Source: Magnetospirillum sp. WYHS-4 | GTDB lineage: Bacteria > Pseudomonadota > Alphaproteobacteria > Rhodospirillales > GLO-3 | Direction of reading: 5' to 3' | Length of the DNA stretch: 53,148 bases | NCBI GenBank assembly: GCA_039908345.1 | Contig: JAMOBD010000027.1 | Location: forward strand, 1 to 53,148 | Part shown: piece after piece, positions 19,335 through 28,805 of the stretch | Numbering within the stretch: position 1 is the stretch's first letter | Layout: the number at the start of each line of letters is the position of its first letter | Notes under the pieces: model-generated | Database searches by the model: none | Told to the model about the DNA's origin: nothing | The model's input: the letters and a program-made list of their open reading frames with translations, nothing else | Translations under genes and position numbers: made by a program

Positions 19335-20651
19335 CTATTTAGCGGCGGCGAGGCTCGTCATCTCCGCCCGGGTCAAGGTTCCCATTCGGTAAAGTAGGGT
19401 GACGGCCGCGATGGTGACGTCGGCTTCGGCCGACGAGGCGTCGCTCAGGGCATTGATCGCCGTCGTCTCGCCGTTCAGCACGTCCAGCAGCGAACGACTG
19501 CCCAGTTCGCGTTCCTTGCGCGCCAACTCGAGAAAGGCATTGGCCAGGGTCGCCTGATCCTGAAGATAGCGCCAGTTGGCCAGCGCCGTCTGCAACGACT
19601 GCCAGGCATTCCTCACTTGCTCCTCGGCTTGCTCAAGGGCCTGGCGTACCCGGCTTTCCGAGGCTGAAACCCCGCTTTCCGCCGCCCGGATGCTGTTGAG
19701 CGCGGTGAGGCCCAGGTTGAACGGCAGCTTGAGCTGAACCTTGACGGTGTCGGTTTCCTTATCCCCCATGGTTCCGTCGACATGGGTCTGCTTCTTGTGT
19801 TCGCCCACCGCCTCGATGACCGGCAGAAAGCCCTTTGCCGTGGCCGCCCGCACCTGCTCGCGCGAAATGTCGGCGGTTACCTTGGCCAGGCGGAGCGACG
19901 GGCTGCGGTCCAGCGTCAGGGCGAGGGCCTCGTCCACCGTCTTCGGCAGGACATTCATCTCGAGCTTCGGCTTGACCAGCTTGGCGATGTCCTTGGGCAA
20001 TTCCCCGAAAACGCTGCGAAACCGGTTGAGCGCCTGTTCGTACTGGCCCTCGGCGCGCACTTGGCGGGCCCGGGCGCCGGCCAGTTGGGACTTGGCCTGC
20101 AGGACGTCCGTCGTGTAGCCGCCGCCGCTCTGCACACGGGCTTCTTCCAGGCCGGTCTGGCTGCGTACGTTGGCCTCGGCCTGCCGGGCAAACTGCAGGG
20201 TTTCGTGCGCCCGGATCAAGTTGGCGTAGGCCGTGACCGCCTCCAGGAACAAGGCCTGTTCCCCGTCGATCACCGCCAAGTCGGCCCGCACTTCCTGCAG
20301 CGCCGCCGTGTCGATGGCCGCACCGGTCTTGCCGAAGTCGTAAAGGAGCTGGGTCACCGTGAGGCTGTGCTCGCGGGCCACCGTGTTGGTCTGGGTGCCC
20401 GCCGGCTGGTTCTGCTTCTGCCGCCCGCCCCAGGCATTGACCGAGGCCTCGGGGTACCAGTCGCTCCAGGCTTCCTTGGCCTTTTCCTGGGCGCCGACGC
20501 GGTCGTGGCGCAACGCCTCCAGCTTCGGGTCCCTGGCCTGAGCCGCGCCCAGAAATTCCTGGAGAGAGTCGGCGAGAACCGGCGTCGCCACCAGCCAAAC
20601 GGCTGCGACCAGCGACGCCCCATACCAGCCCCGTCCAATTTTTTCGGACAC
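19335..20651 (-). CDS. TolC-family outer membrane channel (type I secretion)
   Basis: About 438 residues. It has a signal peptide (WYGASLVAAVWLVATPVLA) and two TolC-like repeats of coiled-coil helices, with family landmarks such as LTVTQLLYDFGKTGAAID and LGLTALNSIRAAESGVSASE. It forms the outer membrane duct for the exporter encoded immediately downstream. The frame extends to an ATG at 20762, but the GTG at 20651 sits directly before the signal peptide with GGGGGA upstream, so it is preferred. It is the first gene of the tolC-ABC-HlyD operon. Confidence 0.9.
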   Translation of the reverse strand: MSEKIGRGWYGASLVAAVWLVATPVLADSLQEFLGAAQARDPKLEALRHDRVGAQEKAKEAWSDWYPEASVNAWGGRQKQNQPAGTQTNTVAREHSLTVTQLLYDFGKTGAAIDTAALQEVRADLAVIDGEQALFLEAVTAYANLIRAHETLQFARQAEANVRSQTGLEEARVQSGGGYTTDVLQAKSQLAGARARQVRAEGQYEQALNRFRSVFGELPKDIAKLVKPKLEMNVLPKTVDEALALTLDRSPSLRLAKVTADISREQVRAATAKGFLPVIEAVGEHKKQTHVDGTMGDKETDTVKVQLKLPFNLGLTALNSIRAAESGVSASESRVRQALEQAEEQVRNAWQSLQTALANWRYLQDQATLANAFLELARKERELGSRSLLDVLNGETTAINALSDASSAEADVTIAAVTLLYRMGTLTRAEMTSLAAAK

Positions 20652-20694
20652 GATTCCCCCAGTCCCCTCGCCCAACCGAGAGCCACCGAGGCCG

Positions 20695-20723
20695 ACTTTG
20701 CAGTGGTTCCTCCAGGCTGTCAA
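20695..20723 (-). promoter_or_regulatory. Possible promoter of the type I secretion operon
   Basis: On the minus strand TTGACA (20723-20718) is perfect, with a 17-base spacer and a weak CAAAGT -10 (20700-20695). It lies 44 bp before the GTG chosen for the TolC-like gene, in the 172-bp gap after draG. Confidence 0.35.
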
Positions 20724-20823
20724 CCGCGGCCCGGAAGGCGAGGCGGAGCTTAACCTTATCACCGCAGCGGATCGTCCTGTCGAAGGGATAACCTACCGGC
20801 GATTCGCCTTGGACCCCGCCCTT

Positions 20824-21714
20824 CTACGCGACCCCGGCCAGGTCAAGCAGCCGGTCGACCTGCTCTTCGATTTCGCGGGCGACGTTGCGGTCCAGCTTCT
20901 TCAGCCAGCGCGGCGGAATGTCACGCACGCCGTAGGCGGCACCTGCCACCATGCCGGCGATGGCGCCCGTGGTGTCCGCGTCGCCGCCCTGGTTGACCAC
21001 CGCCACCAGGCAGGGCTCGAAACCGTCTGTCGCGAAAAAATGGTGCAGAACCGTCTGCACCGTATCCACCACGTAGGCCGAACAGAGCCCCCGATAGGGG
21101 GTAAAGCGGAACTGCGGGTGTTCGGCGATCAGACGGTTGGATTCCTCGCGGGCGGCGACGATCATTTCGCCTTGGATCATCCGGCGCGTCATCCGCCCCA
21201 GAGCCAAGGTGGCGCCATCGGACAAGGGGTGATTATGGGTGGTGTGGCACTGGCCCAGAGTCCAGGCCGCGAAGGCCGCCTCGTCATGCAGGGTGGCGAG
21301 CACGACGGGAACGTTGCGCATGGCCGCACCGTTCCCGGCATCGCCGTCGCTGAAGGGACTTTCGAGGCTGCCGTTGGCCATGTAGCGGCGGATGCCGCGT
21401 CGGCAGGTGTTGCCGACATCCGCCGGCTTGGAGCGCAGCCAAGCGACAAATGCCTCGCAAACCGCCTGGGCGGAGAAGCCCTTCTCGGCCAGCAGTGCGC
21501 GGCCCAGGGCCAGGCTCATCTCGGTGTCGTCGGTCACTTGGCCGGGCTTCAGATTGAGCCAGCCGCCGCCGACCATGCGGTCATAAACCTTGTATTTGTG
21601 CGCGATCTCGCGCTGGGTGAGGAATTCGACCGTGGCGCCCAGTGCGTCGCCCACGGCAAGGCCCAGGTAGGCGCCCAGCGCCCGTTCGCGCAAGGTGGGT
21701 CGATGGTTTGGCAT
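20824..21714 (-). CDS. draG: DraG, ADP-ribosyl-dinitrogen reductase glycohydrolase
   Basis: A 296-residue ADP-ribosylglycohydrolase. The di-metal site motifs are LAVGDALGATVEF and TDDTEM (residues 61-66) and the C-terminal NQGGDADTTGAIAGM (from about 241). It removes ADP-ribose from the modified arginine of NifH and so restores nitrogenase activity. The length matches known DraG proteins. The ATG at 21714 follows AGGCGAGG and is preferred to the in-frame ATG at 21741, which lies inside draT. It is 10 bp downstream of draT in one operon divergent from nifHDK. Confidence 0.95.
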   Translation of the reverse strand: MPNHRPTLRERALGAYLGLAVGDALGATVEFLTQREIAHKYKVYDRMVGGGWLNLKPGQVTDDTEMSLALGRALLAEKGFSAQAVCEAFVAWLRSKPADVGNTCRRGIRRYMANGSLESPFSDGDAGNGAAMRNVPVVLATLHDEAAFAAWTLGQCHTTHNHPLSDGATLALGRMTRRMIQGEMIVAAREESNRLIAEHPQFRFTPYRGLCSAYVVDTVQTVLHHFFATDGFEPCLVAVVNQGGDADTTGAIAGMVAGAAYGVRDIPPRWLKKLDRNVAREIEEQVDRLLDLAGVA

Positions 21715-21724
21715 GGGCCCTCGC

Positions 21725-22552
21725 CTAGAGATAGCTGGCACGCACGCGGTAGTCGCCGCCGATGACGAGATATTCGTTCTCGCCCACCAGCGGCGCCCGC
21801 GGCAGCAGCTTGTTGAAGAACAGGATTTTCACCGTCGGCACCCGCGCTTCCAGGATGTGGTCGCCGAAGCAGCAGGCGATGTCGCGTTCCGAACTGAAGG
21901 AGACCAGGTTGTTGAGCCGCAGCACCACGGTGTCGCCGTCCTGGCGCTCGACCACGGGATGTTCCGCGAAGTCGTTGACCCCGCGATAGAGGATAGCGTG
22001 GTGCCGACCGACGGCGTGGAAGCGCTCCAGGCTCCACTGGCAATATTCGTACAGAAGATCGAGTTGGGTGTAGATGGCGTTGTTGTGGAAGCGGCTGGCC
22101 ATCTTTTCCTCGATGTAGGTAGTCCAGGCGGAGGTGGAGAAGCTTTCCAGGGGTTCTTTGTGAAAGGTGGGGTAAAGTCCGAAGCGGCTTTCCACCCAGC
22201 CCTTCAGCACCGCGCCTTCGCGTCCGTTGGCGTCGTAGCCCCAGCCCTTGAGCAGGCGCAGGTAGCTGGAGCGGTAGCGCCGCTTGCGCTCGCCGCGGTC
22301 CCCTTCCTGCAGTTCCGGGTCCAGCCCGAAGGCGGCCGCCATGTAGAGTTCGAAGGCCAGCGCGGCATCGTCGGCGGTGGGCGAATCGGCAAGCATTTGG
22401 AAGAAGGAGCGGTTGGTTTCGCGCACGCCGCCCAGCGAAAGCCGGATCGGATGGTCGTTGAACGCCGCGCTCGCCAGCAGCCCGGTGGGGATGCCCACCA
22501 AGTTGGTGCTGTGGCCCCGCCTGGCCAGAATCTCCGCCGTTTCGCGAACCAT
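21725..22552 (-). CDS. draT: DraT, NAD-dinitrogen-reductase ADP-ribosyltransferase
   Basis: A 275-residue enzyme starting MVRETAEILARRGHSTNLVG, the size of characterised DraT. It transfers ADP-ribose from NAD to the conserved arginine of NifH and switches nitrogenase off in response to ammonium or darkness/energy loss. Recognisable segments are HSTNLVGIPTGLLASAAFND and VSFSSERDIACCFGD. The frame extends to 22708, but GGGAGG lies seven bases before the ATG at 22552, which decides the start. It is divergent from nifH, as in Rhodospirillum rubrum. Confidence 0.93.
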   Translation of the reverse strand: MVRETAEILARRGHSTNLVGIPTGLLASAAFNDHPIRLSLGGVRETNRSFFQMLADSPTADDAALAFELYMAAAFGLDPELQEGDRGERKRRYRSSYLRLLKGWGYDANGREGAVLKGWVESRFGLYPTFHKEPLESFSTSAWTTYIEEKMASRFHNNAIYTQLDLLYEYCQWSLERFHAVGRHHAILYRGVNDFAEHPVVERQDGDTVVLRLNNLVSFSSERDIACCFGDHILEARVPTVKILFFNKLLPRAPLVGENEYLVIGGDYRVRASYL

Positions 22553-22639
22553 TCCATCCTCCCACCAGCCGGACCGTAGGAAGCAAGCGCCGTGCCTTGC
22601 CGGAAAGCGAAGGAATCCGCCGGCCGTTCTTCCGCTTCC

Positions 22640-22655
22640 TGTGCGGCCCGCGACA
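22640..22655 (+). promoter_or_regulatory. NifA upstream activator site 1
   Basis: Exact TGT-N10-ACA match, TGTGCGGCCCGCGACA. It lies 124 bp before the -24 box (centre to centre about 133 bp) and exactly 31 bp before a second site, so both would face the same side of the helix. Confidence 0.75.
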
Positions 22656-22670
22656 GGCTTGTCGGACGAT

Positions 22671-22686
22671 TGTCGGGACCGCGACA
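22671..22686 (+). promoter_or_regulatory. NifA upstream activator site 2
   Basis: Exact TGT-N10-ACA match, TGTCGGGACCGCGACA, ending 92 bp before the -24 box, a typical distance for NifA acting by DNA looping. Confidence 0.8.
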
Positions 22687-22778
22687 GCCCCCCAAGGCCA
22701 GATGCCATTGTAGGGAACGTCCTTCAGTCGCCTGATTCCACAGCCGGATTCTGAAAATTCCGGCGCGGACCGGAGACA

Positions 22779-22794
22779 TGGCACGACCGTTGCG
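22779..22794 (+). promoter_or_regulatory. Sigma54 (RpoN) -24/-12 promoter of nifHDK
   Basis: TGGCACGACCGTTGCG matches the TGGCAC-N5-TTGC core with the correct GG-N10-GC spacing. It lies 70 bp before the nifH ATG and downstream of two NifA sites. The whole draT-nifH spacer (22553-22864) is regulatory; no other gene is seen in it. Confidence 0.92.
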
Positions 22795-22798
22795 ATGA

Positions 22799-23752
<954 letters not shown>

Positions 23753-23772
23753 GCGCCAGACCGCCCCGCCTG

Positions 23773-23794
23773 CCACCCGCCTTCGGGCGGGTGG
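23773..23794 (+). promoter_or_regulatory. Intercistronic UUCG-capped hairpin between nifH and nifD
   Basis: CCACCCGCC (23773-23781) pairs perfectly with GGCGGGTGG (23786-23794) around a TTCG tetraloop closed by C-G, an exceptionally stable RNA hairpin. There is no T-run after it, so it is more likely an mRNA stability/processing or partial attenuation element than a full terminator. Confidence 0.75.
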
Positions 23795-23832
23795 GGGAAG
23801 GGGAGTGAAGGACCCCATCAAGGAGAACGGCC

Positions 23833-25287
23833 ATGAGCCTCGATCGCTCCACCACCGCCCAGTTCAACGAGGCCCTCATCAAGGAGGTTCTCGACCAGTA
23901 CCCGGAAAAGACGGCGAAAAAGCGCGCCCGCCACCTCAGCGTCAAGAAGACCGAAGAGGACGGCAACTCGTCTTGCGGCGTGAAGTCCAACATCAAATCG
24001 ATTCCGGGCGTGATGACCATCCGCGGCTGCGCCTACGCCGGTTCCAAGGGCGTGGTCTGGGGCCCCGTCAAGGACATGGTCCATATCAGCCACGGCCCCG
24101 TCGGCTGCGGCCAGTATTCCTGGTCCCAGCGCCGCAACTACTTCAACGGCACGGTCGGCATCGACAGCTTCGTCACCATGCAGGTGACTTCCGACTTCCA
24201 GGAACGCGACATCGTGTTCGGCGGCGACAAGAAACTGGAAAGGATGATCGACGAACTGGGCGAGATGTTTCCCCTGGCGCGCGGCGTCTCGGTGCAATCG
24301 GAATGTCCCATCGGCCTGATCGGCGACGACATCGAGGCGGTGGCCAAGAAGAAGGCCAAGGAGTCCGGCAAGACCATCGTGCCCGTGCGCTGCGAGGGCT
24401 TCCGTGGCGTCTCCCAGTCCCTGGGCCACCACATCGCCAACGACGCCATCCGCGACTGGGTCTTCAACAAGACCAAGCCGGAATGGGAAACCGGCCCCTA
24501 CGACGTCAACCTGATCGCCGACTACAACATCGGCGGCGACGCCTGGCCGTCGCGGAAGCTCCTTGAGGAAATGGGCCTCAGGGTCATCGGCTCCTGGTCG
24601 GGCGACGCCACCCTGGCGGAAATCGAACGCGCCCCCAAGGCCAAGCTGAACCTGATCCATTGCTACCGCTCGATGAACTACATCTGCCGGCACATGGAAG
24701 AAGCCTACGGCGTTCCCTGGGTCGAATACAACTTCTTCGGCCCGACGCAGATCGCCGCGTCCTTGCGAAAGATCGCCGATCAGTTCGACGACACCATCAA
24801 GGCCAACGCCGAGAAGGTGATCGCCAAGTACCAGCCGCTGGTCGATGAGGTGACGGCCAAGTTCAAGCCCCGGCTCGTCGGCAAGAAGGTGATGCTCTAC
24901 GTGGGCGGCCTGCGTCCGCGCCATGTCGCCACCGCTTACGAGGACCTGGGCATGGAAATCGCCGGCACCGGCTACGAATTCGCCCACGGCGACGACTACC
25001 AGCGCACCACCCACTATGTGAAGGACGGGACCCTGGTCTACGACGACGTCACCGGGTTCGAGCTGGAGAAGTTCATCGAGAAGATCCGCCCCGACCTGGT
25101 CGGGTCGGGCATCAAGGAGAAGTACGCCACCCAGAAGATGGGCGTGCCTTTCCGCCAGATGCATTCCTGGGACTACTCCGGCCCCTATCACGGCTACGAC
25201 GGCTTCGCCATCTTCGCCCGCGACATGGATATGGCCGTCAATGCGCCGGTGTGGAGCAAGTTCAAGGCGCCCTGGAAGGCGGCCTGA
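23833..25287 (+). CDS. nifD: NifD, nitrogenase molybdenum-iron protein alpha chain
   Basis: A 484-residue alpha subunit. P-cluster ligands Cys66 (RGCAYAG), Cys92 (PVGCGQYSW) and Cys158 ([11 protein letters not shown]), the FeMo-cofactor ligands Cys277 ([11 protein letters not shown]) and His444 ([17 protein letters not shown]) are all present. It binds FeMo-co and is the site of N2 reduction. AAGGAG precedes the ATG. It is the second gene of nifHDK, 80 bp after nifH with a hairpin in the gap. Confidence 0.99.
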   Translation: MSLDRSTTAQFNEALIKEVLDQYPEKTAKKRARHLSVKKTEEDGNSSCGVKSNIKSIPGVMTIRGCAYAGSKGVVWGPVKDMVHISHGPVGCGQYSWSQRRNYFNGTVGIDSFVTMQVTSDFQERDIVFGGDKKLERMIDELGEMFPLARGVSVQSECPIGLIGDDIEAVAKKKAKESGKTIVPVRCEGFRGVSQSLGHHIANDAIRDWVFNKTKPEWETGPYDVNLIADYNIGGDAWPSRKLLEEMGLRVIGSWSGDATLAEIERAPKAKLNLIHCYRSMNYICRHMEEAYGVPWVEYNFFGPTQIAASLRKIADQFDDTIKANAEKVIAKYQPLVDEVTAKFKPRLVGKKVMLYVGGLRPRHVATAYEDLGMEIAGTGYEFAHGDDYQRTTHYVKDGTLVYDDVTGFELEKFIEKIRPDLVGSGIKEKYATQKMGVPFRQMHSWDYSGPYHGYDGFAIFARDMDMAVNAPVWSKFKAPWKAA

Positions 25288-25322
25288 GGCCCCTTCCCAA
25301 CCGCATGCAAGGAGAAAACGCC

Positions 25323-26855
25323 ATGCCCCAGAGCGCAGTCAAGGTCAAGGACCACGTCTCTTTGTTCCAGGAACCGGAATACAAGGAGATGTTCGCGGCC
25401 AAGAAAGCCGCCTACGAATGCCGGGCCACGGACGAGGAAGTCCGCAAGCAGGCCGAATACACCAAGACCTGGGAATACCGGGAAAAGAACTTCGCCCGCG
25501 AGGCGGCCTCGATCAACCCCGCCAAGGCCTGCCAGCCGCTGGGCGCGGTCTTCGCCGCCGCCGGCTTCGAGGGCACGCTGCCCTTCGTGCACGGCTCCCA
25601 GGGCTGCGTGGCCTACTTCCGCTCGCACCTCGCCCGCCACTTCAAGGAGGCCTCGGCCTGCGTGTCTTCGTCGATGACGGAAGACGCGGCGGTGTTCGGC
25701 GGCCTCAACAACATGGTGGAAGGGCTGCTCAACGCCTACACGCTCTACAAGCCCAAGATGATCGCCGTTTCCACCACCTGCATGGCGGAAGTGATCGGCG
25801 ACGATCTGTCGGCCTTCATCAGCACCTCGCGCGAGAAGGGCTCCATCCCGCAGGACTATCCGGTCCCCTTCGCCCATACCCCGTCCTTCGTCGGCAGCCA
25901 TCTGACCGGCTACGACAACATGATCAAGGGCATCCTCCAGTACTTCTGGGAACGCGAAAAGGGCGAGCTGACGCCCAGCCCCAAGGGGTCCATCAACATC
26001 ATCCCCGGCTTCGACGGCTACGCGGTCGCCAACAACCGGGAAATGAAGCGCTACCTGGACGCCATGGGGGTCGAGTACACGATCGTCTCCGACGTTTCCG
26101 ACGTGTTCGATACCCCGTCGGACGGCACCTACCGCATGTACGACGGCGGCACCACCATCGAGTCGGTGCGCGAGGCCATCAACGCCAAGGCCACCGTGGC
26201 CCTGCAGGAATTCTCCTCCAAGTCCTCCCTGGAATACGTGGCGGGCAAGGGCCAGCAAACGGCCGCCCTCAACTACCCCATGGGCATCGCCGCCACCGAC
26301 GCCTTCTTGATGACCATGTCCGAACTGTCGGGCAAGGCGATCCCGGAAGCCATCGAGAAGGAACGCGGCCGCCTGGTGGACGCGGTAGCCGACAGCCAGG
26401 CCTGGCTGCACGGCAAGAAGTTCGCCCTGTTCGGCGATCCCGACTTCGTCTACTCGATGGCTTCCTTCCTGATGGAACTGGGCTGCGAGCCCACCCACTG
26501 CCTGGCCACCAACGGCGGCAAGGAATGGGACGCCAAGATGAAGGAACTGCTGGCTTCCTCGCCCTTCGGCCGGGACTGCAAGGCTTACGCCGGCAAGGAT
26601 CTCTGGCACATGCGTTCGCTGCTGTTCACCGAGCCGGTGGACTTCCTGATCGGCTCGTCCTACGGCAAGTATCTGGAAAAGGACACCGGCATCCCCCTGA
26701 TCCGCCTCACCTTCCCGGTCTTCGACCGCCACCACCACCACCGCTTCCCCACCTTCGGCTACCAGGGGGCGCTCCGGGTGCTGGTGGAGATCCTGGACCG
26801 CATCTTCGAAACCACCGACGACGCCAGCGACATCTCGTTCGACTTGACCCGTTGA
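25323..26855 (+). CDS. nifK: NifK, nitrogenase molybdenum-iron protein beta chain
   Basis: A 510-residue beta subunit. P-cluster ligands Cys70 (AKACQPLGA), Cys95 (SQGCVAYFR) and Cys153 ([12 protein letters not shown]) are present, as is the C-terminal [20 protein letters not shown] region. It completes the alpha2-beta2 dinitrogenase. The ORF is open further upstream to 25251, but that lies inside nifD; the ATG at 25323 follows AAGGAG. It is the last gene of the operon, with a strong terminator after it. Cofactor genes (nifENB and others) are not in the window. Confidence 0.99.
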   Translation: MPQSAVKVKDHVSLFQEPEYKEMFAAKKAAYECRATDEEVRKQAEYTKTWEYREKNFAREAASINPAKACQPLGAVFAAAGFEGTLPFVHGSQGCVAYFRSHLARHFKEASACVSSSMTEDAAVFGGLNNMVEGLLNAYTLYKPKMIAVSTTCMAEVIGDDLSAFISTSREKGSIPQDYPVPFAHTPSFVGSHLTGYDNMIKGILQYFWEREKGELTPSPKGSINIIPGFDGYAVANNREMKRYLDAMGVEYTIVSDVSDVFDTPSDGTYRMYDGGTTIESVREAINAKATVALQEFSSKSSLEYVAGKGQQTAALNYPMGIAATDAFLMTMSELSGKAIPEAIEKERGRLVDAVADSQAWLHGKKFALFGDPDFVYSMASFLMELGCEPTHCLATNGGKEWDAKMKELLASSPFGRDCKAYAGKDLWHMRSLLFTEPVDFLIGSSYGKYLEKDTGIPLIRLTFPVFDRHHHHRFPTFGYQGALRVLVEILDRIFETTDDASDISFDLTR

Positions 26856-26882
26856 AGACTCCCTCCCTCGTTTGACGGGCCC

Positions 26883-26915
26883 GCCCCGGGGACGATCTCC
26901 CCGGGGCGCCTTTTT
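26883..26915 (+). terminator. Rho-independent terminator after nifK
   Basis: GCCCCGGGG (26883-26891) pairs with CCCCGGGGC (26899-26907) around a 7-base loop, then GCC and TTTTT. It ends nifHDK immediately before the convergent YqgE-like gene. Confidence 0.88.
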
Positions 26916-26918
26916 CGT

Positions 26919-27530
26919 CTACAGGGCGAGGCCGCCGCGCTTGCTGGCCCGTTGCCATTTACCGGCCTGGTCCCGATCGAAGACCAGCCCGATGTCGGAC
27001 GGCGCGGTGATCCAGTCGCCGCGCGCCATTTCCTTTTCCAACTGGCCGGGTCCCCAACCGGAATAGCCGGCGATCACCACGAATTCCTTCGGACCCTCCC
27101 TTTTGGCCAGGGCTTCCAGGATGTCCGGGGTCGTGGTCATGGACATGCCGCCAGCAAGGGATTCCGTAGCGGGGCCGCGCCAGTCGCCCTTGTGCAGGAT
27201 GAAGACCCGCCGGGTTTCGACCGGCCCGCCGATATGCAAGTCGATCTCGCCCTCCATGTCCTCGGGGGCGGCGATTCCCGCGTCGGCCAGCAGGTCCTTG
27301 AGCGGTCCCTTGCCCAGCACTTGGTTGACCACCAGCCCCAGGGCTCCCTGGCGGTCGTGGCTGACCATGTAGATGACGGTCTCGCGGAACCGGGGGTCCC
27401 GCATGCCGGGACCCGCGATCAGGAACTGGCCGCCCAGGAAGCGGGTCTGTTTGAGCGGCGCTTCCGTCTCTTCGGCCCCTACCGGCGGGGCCAGGGCCAG
27501 CCAGGCGAGCAGGAACGCCAGCATCCTCAT
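26919..27530 (-). CDS. YqgE/AlgH family protein with a signal peptide
   Basis: 203 residues. The body matches UPF0301 (YqgE/AlgH): GGQFLIAGPGMRDPRF, TVIYMVSHDRQGALGLVVNQ, GGPVETRRVFILHKGD and GYSGWGPGQLEKEM. Family members are normally cytoplasmic, yet this one opens with a clear signal peptide (MRMLAFLLAWLALAPPVGA) before EETEAPLKQ, suggesting a periplasmic protein. The biochemical function of the family is unknown. The ATG overlaps the stop of the DUF2125 gene (ATGA, 27527-27530), so expression is coupled. The long frame upstream (to 28703) is a shadow of that gene. Confidence 0.88.
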   Translation of the reverse strand: MRMLAFLLAWLALAPPVGAEETEAPLKQTRFLGGQFLIAGPGMRDPRFRETVIYMVSHDRQGALGLVVNQVLGKGPLKDLLADAGIAAPEDMEGEIDLHIGGPVETRRVFILHKGDWRGPATESLAGGMSMTTTPDILEALAKREGPKEFVVIAGYSGWGPGQLEKEMARGDWITAPSDIGLVFDRDQAGKWQRASKRGGLAL

Positions 27531-28687
27531 AGCCGTTCCTCCCTGACGGGAGCGGGGCCGGGGGCGCCCCAGGTGCCGGCCGGAGTGCCCGGCCAGACGA
27601 CGGGCTCCAGCTTGATGAGCGGCACCGGGCCGGCGAAGATCCGGCGTTCCTGGAGGCTCAGGGGGAATTCCAGCACCGGCTTTCCGCCCCCGTCCGGCCG
27701 TTTGGCCAGGGCTCCCATGACCAGCTTGACCGTGGCCGCGTCGCGCGGCTGCACCAGGCCGCGTCTTTCCAGGACGGCCAGGGTCTCGAAGAATCCCTCC
27801 GCCTGGGCGGCGAAGGAACCGATGGGCTGCATGCGGCCGTCGAGCGCCAGGGTGCCATTGGCCCGGAGGGCCAGCGGTCCGTAGACGACGGCAAGCGAGC
27901 CCACTTCCACCGTGCCGCCTTCGTCCCGCCAAGCGAGCAGGGGGGCGTAGGCCAGGGTGGCGGGCAGAGGGCCGGTCAGTTCGGCAACGAACGCCAAGTC
28001 CTCGACATGACGGCCCAACGGCAGGTCGAAAGAGCCGTTGGGCAGGTCGAGGCCCACCGTCTCCAGCCGCAAGCCGGCTTGCGACTTGCCGTCGGTGCGC
28101 CGCTCCAGGACCAGATGGGCCCGCTTGGCGGCCAAGTCCAGACGGGGTTCGACCGCCGCCAGGGCCACTCCCTCCGCCATCGCGTCCATGGCGATCGCCA
28201 TGCCGCCCGACAGGGTCAGATCGACCGCCAACCGGGTGGCGCTGCCGGTGAATTCCGTCGTCCGTCCCTGCCAGGGCACGGCAATCCGCTGGGCGCCGGG
28301 CGCCCGCAAGGTCAACCGGGTCCAGTTCCAGGGACGCCCCTCGACGAACAGCCGCTCGCCCGCCCAGCGCCAACCGCCTTGGGCTTCCGGGGCGGCCAGG
28401 GCGGGCGAATCGACGGTCGCCCGCACCAGGAAGGGGAAGCCGTCGATTCGCGGCTGTCCGTGGACGACATCGAAGCCTTCGGCGCGCCGCTGGGCGCTCC
28501 AGCCGTCGATACCCTGCCCAAGGGCGCGGCTGGCCCCGTACCAGAGGGCGGAATAGGCGGCGCCGGCCATCGCCAAGCCGCCCAGGACGGCCAGCCCGCG
28601 GCGGAGACCACGGCCCCGCCGCGGGGCGTCGCCGTGGTCGGAAAAGGGACCCGGACGCGGTCCCGATGTCAGATGGCCTTGCTGCAT
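27527..28687 (-). CDS. DUF2125 domain protein
   Basis: 386 residues with one N-terminal TM helix (about 33-52, LAVLGGLAMAGAAYSALWYG) and a long beta-rich domain expected on the periplasmic side. The landmark GFDVVHGQPRIDGFPF just after the helix is typical of alphaproteobacterial DUF2125 proteins, whose role is unknown. The ORF opens at 28819, but AGGAG lies right before the ATG at 28687 (MQQGHLTSG), which I take as the start. It is translationally coupled to the YqgE-like gene downstream. Confidence 0.85.
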   Translation of the reverse strand: MQQGHLTSGPRPGPFSDHGDAPRRGRGLRRGLAVLGGLAMAGAAYSALWYGASRALGQGIDGWSAQRRAEGFDVVHGQPRIDGFPFLVRATVDSPALAAPEAQGGWRWAGERLFVEGRPWNWTRLTLRAPGAQRIAVPWQGRTTEFTGSATRLAVDLTLSGGMAIAMDAMAEGVALAAVEPRLDLAAKRAHLVLERRTDGKSQAGLRLETVGLDLPNGSFDLPLGRHVEDLAFVAELTGPLPATLAYAPLLAWRDEGGTVEVGSLAVVYGPLALRANGTLALDGRMQPIGSFAAQAEGFFETLAVLERRGLVQPRDAATVKLVMGALAKRPDGGGKPVLEFPLSLQERRIFAGPVPLIKLEPVVWPGTPAGTWGAPGPAPVREERL

Positions 28688-28805
28688 GACTCCTATATAG
28701 CAAATCCGCCGGGCCGGGGCAGCGGCAAACGCCCCTTTATTGGCGAGGTCTTCTAAGTTACCATTCCGCCTTCCAGACGATGTCCGTCGACAGGAGACGT
28801 TTCCC

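Noticed and set aside
26919-28703. 594-residue minus-strand frame that includes YqgE
   Set aside because: The first about 390 residues are a shadow of DUF2125. YqgE has its own start, coupled by ATGA, at 27530.
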